From the NCBI GenBank assembly GCA_003024785.1, contig PUQB01000253.1, forward strand, positions 286,430 through 350,429: DNA of 64,000 nt, in the 5' to 3' direction. Every line of letters begins with the position of its first letter. The stretch's first letter is position 1. The translations under genes were made by a program, and so were the position numbers. The stretch is from Selaginella tamariscina. Lineage: Eukaryota; Streptophyta; Lycopodiopsida; Selaginellales; Selaginellaceae. This document shows positions 63,096-64,000 of the stretch, piece by piece. Under the pieces are notes generated by a model, which was given only the letters and a program-made list of their open reading frames with translations, was not told the origin of the DNA and did not search any database.

Positions 63096-64000
63096 TTAAT
63101 CAAACCAGAAGTAAGCATGCTTAATGATATAATTAATATATACTATTTTGTTACATTGTACATAATTCTCCAAAACCATATCAGTCCCTTATGTTTCCTG
63201 TATGTAACTTTCATATATAGTGCTTACCAGGCATTCCAATAAAGATACTTCCCCATATAACAAATTAGAGAATATTCTGTAAAAAGGTGCCTTTTCGAAG
63301 AGTACATGTCCAATGACCAACCTAAAAAATGTTATGGTAAATCAATTAAAGAAGTTGATTTTTATATTAAATATAAAAACATTAAAAAAAAAACTTACAC
63401 TTTCCATATTAAAGTCATAAACTTTTCACAATGTGTATTAAACATAGTAAAATATCAAAAATTTTTTGCCTTAATTAAAAACTGCAACACATTTTTCATG
63501 TATATTTTGTTTACTAGAATTTTAAGGATATGCTAAATAATTTATTTATATAATTTTAAAGTTAAAACTATAAAAACCAAAATCTTTTTTCAATTGGAAC
63601 ATTGACTTGTAATCACTAAGATTTGTATCAAACAAATCAACAACTATATTCAAAATAATAATATTTAATAATAATGAAATATTAAAATAAATTAATTATA
63701 CAAATATTAAAATTTTGATAATATTATTCCACATCTTGTTTAATTGTTTAATATGATATAAATGTTTTTTTAAATATTATAAATAAAACCTTTATAATTT
63801 TAATGACATACCTTACTTTTGCAAAAAATAAATGTTAATAATTATCTTGTATTACATTTTTTTATTTATATCTTTACATACACTTTTGCCTTATTTAAAT
63901 AATATATAATAATGTACTCTCAAGTGAGAATGAATAAATAATTATTGAGTTTGATACATAAATTATTAATATAAGTAAGAGTTACTTCAAAACTTATTTT
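63096..64000. other. AT-rich right end with PPR upstream region
   Basis: No gene is supportable. The frame at 63306-63536 is Lys/Ile/Asn-rich with no motif. The first 100-200 bp should hold the PPR promoter, but no clear box stands out. Confidence 0.4.

Noticed and set aside
63306-63536. 76-codon plus-strand ORF
   Set aside because: AT-driven Lys/Ile/Asn composition with no motif, in a non-coding flank.

Overview
The window is nuclear DNA of a green plant (Streptophyta). It is AT-rich, its genes are split by many short introns (about 70-200 bp), and those introns are packed with TA, TC/GA and TG/CA microsatellites. Plant hallmarks are a PLS-type pentatricopeptide repeat (PPR) gene, a plant-type SGR6/MROH1 HEAT-repeat gene, telo-box (AAACCCTAA) motifs beside gene starts, and plant-like Ty3 and Ty1 retrotransposons. 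An intron-rich PPR gene together with a Tf1/sushi/Tcn1-like Ty3 element points to a non-seed plant (bryophyte, lycophyte or near relative). That placement is inference.

Layout. 1-2070: broken pieces of a long LTR family. 2071-3975: AT-rich spacer. 3976-16299 (-): large HEAT-repeat gene (MROH1/SHOOT GRAVITROPISM 6). 16924-17778 (-) and 18058-19181 (+): ribosomal proteins uS19 (RPS15) and eS25 (RPS25), head to head across a 279-bp shared promoter. 19182-25608: AT-rich spacer with a few weak ORFs and a duplicated hairpin segment. 25609-27953 (+): acid (lysosomal/gastric-type) lipase. 28168-35597 (+): WDR6/TRM734 WD40 protein.

35842-58600 is a retrotransposon cluster. (i) A TSD-flanked old solo LTR is split by a nearly complete Ty3 chromovirus (35969-43130). 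(ii) A truncated Ty3 element (45457-49196) has a primer-binding site that is the exact 12-nt complement of the predicted 5' end of its own RNA, as in Tf1/sushi self-priming elements. It abuts an inverted copy of its own LTR. (iii) A non-autonomous LTR element (49505-54160) encodes only Gag and protease. (iv) A decayed solo LTR lies at 55352-56892. (v) A decayed Ty1/copia integrase lies at about 57950-58600 (-).

58803-59700 (-) is a GC-rich, apparently intronless broken coding relic that may be of foreign origin. 60020-63095 (-) is an intron-rich PPR gene (PLS type with E-like end). The right end is AT-rich with nothing recognised.

The host genes are unrelated housekeeping genes and form no pathway together. 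Conserved exons of at least five of them carry single-base frame breaks, mostly a missing G or C in a short G/C run. The likeliest cause is consensus error in a long-read assembly, so frames here should be read with 1-nt tolerance.
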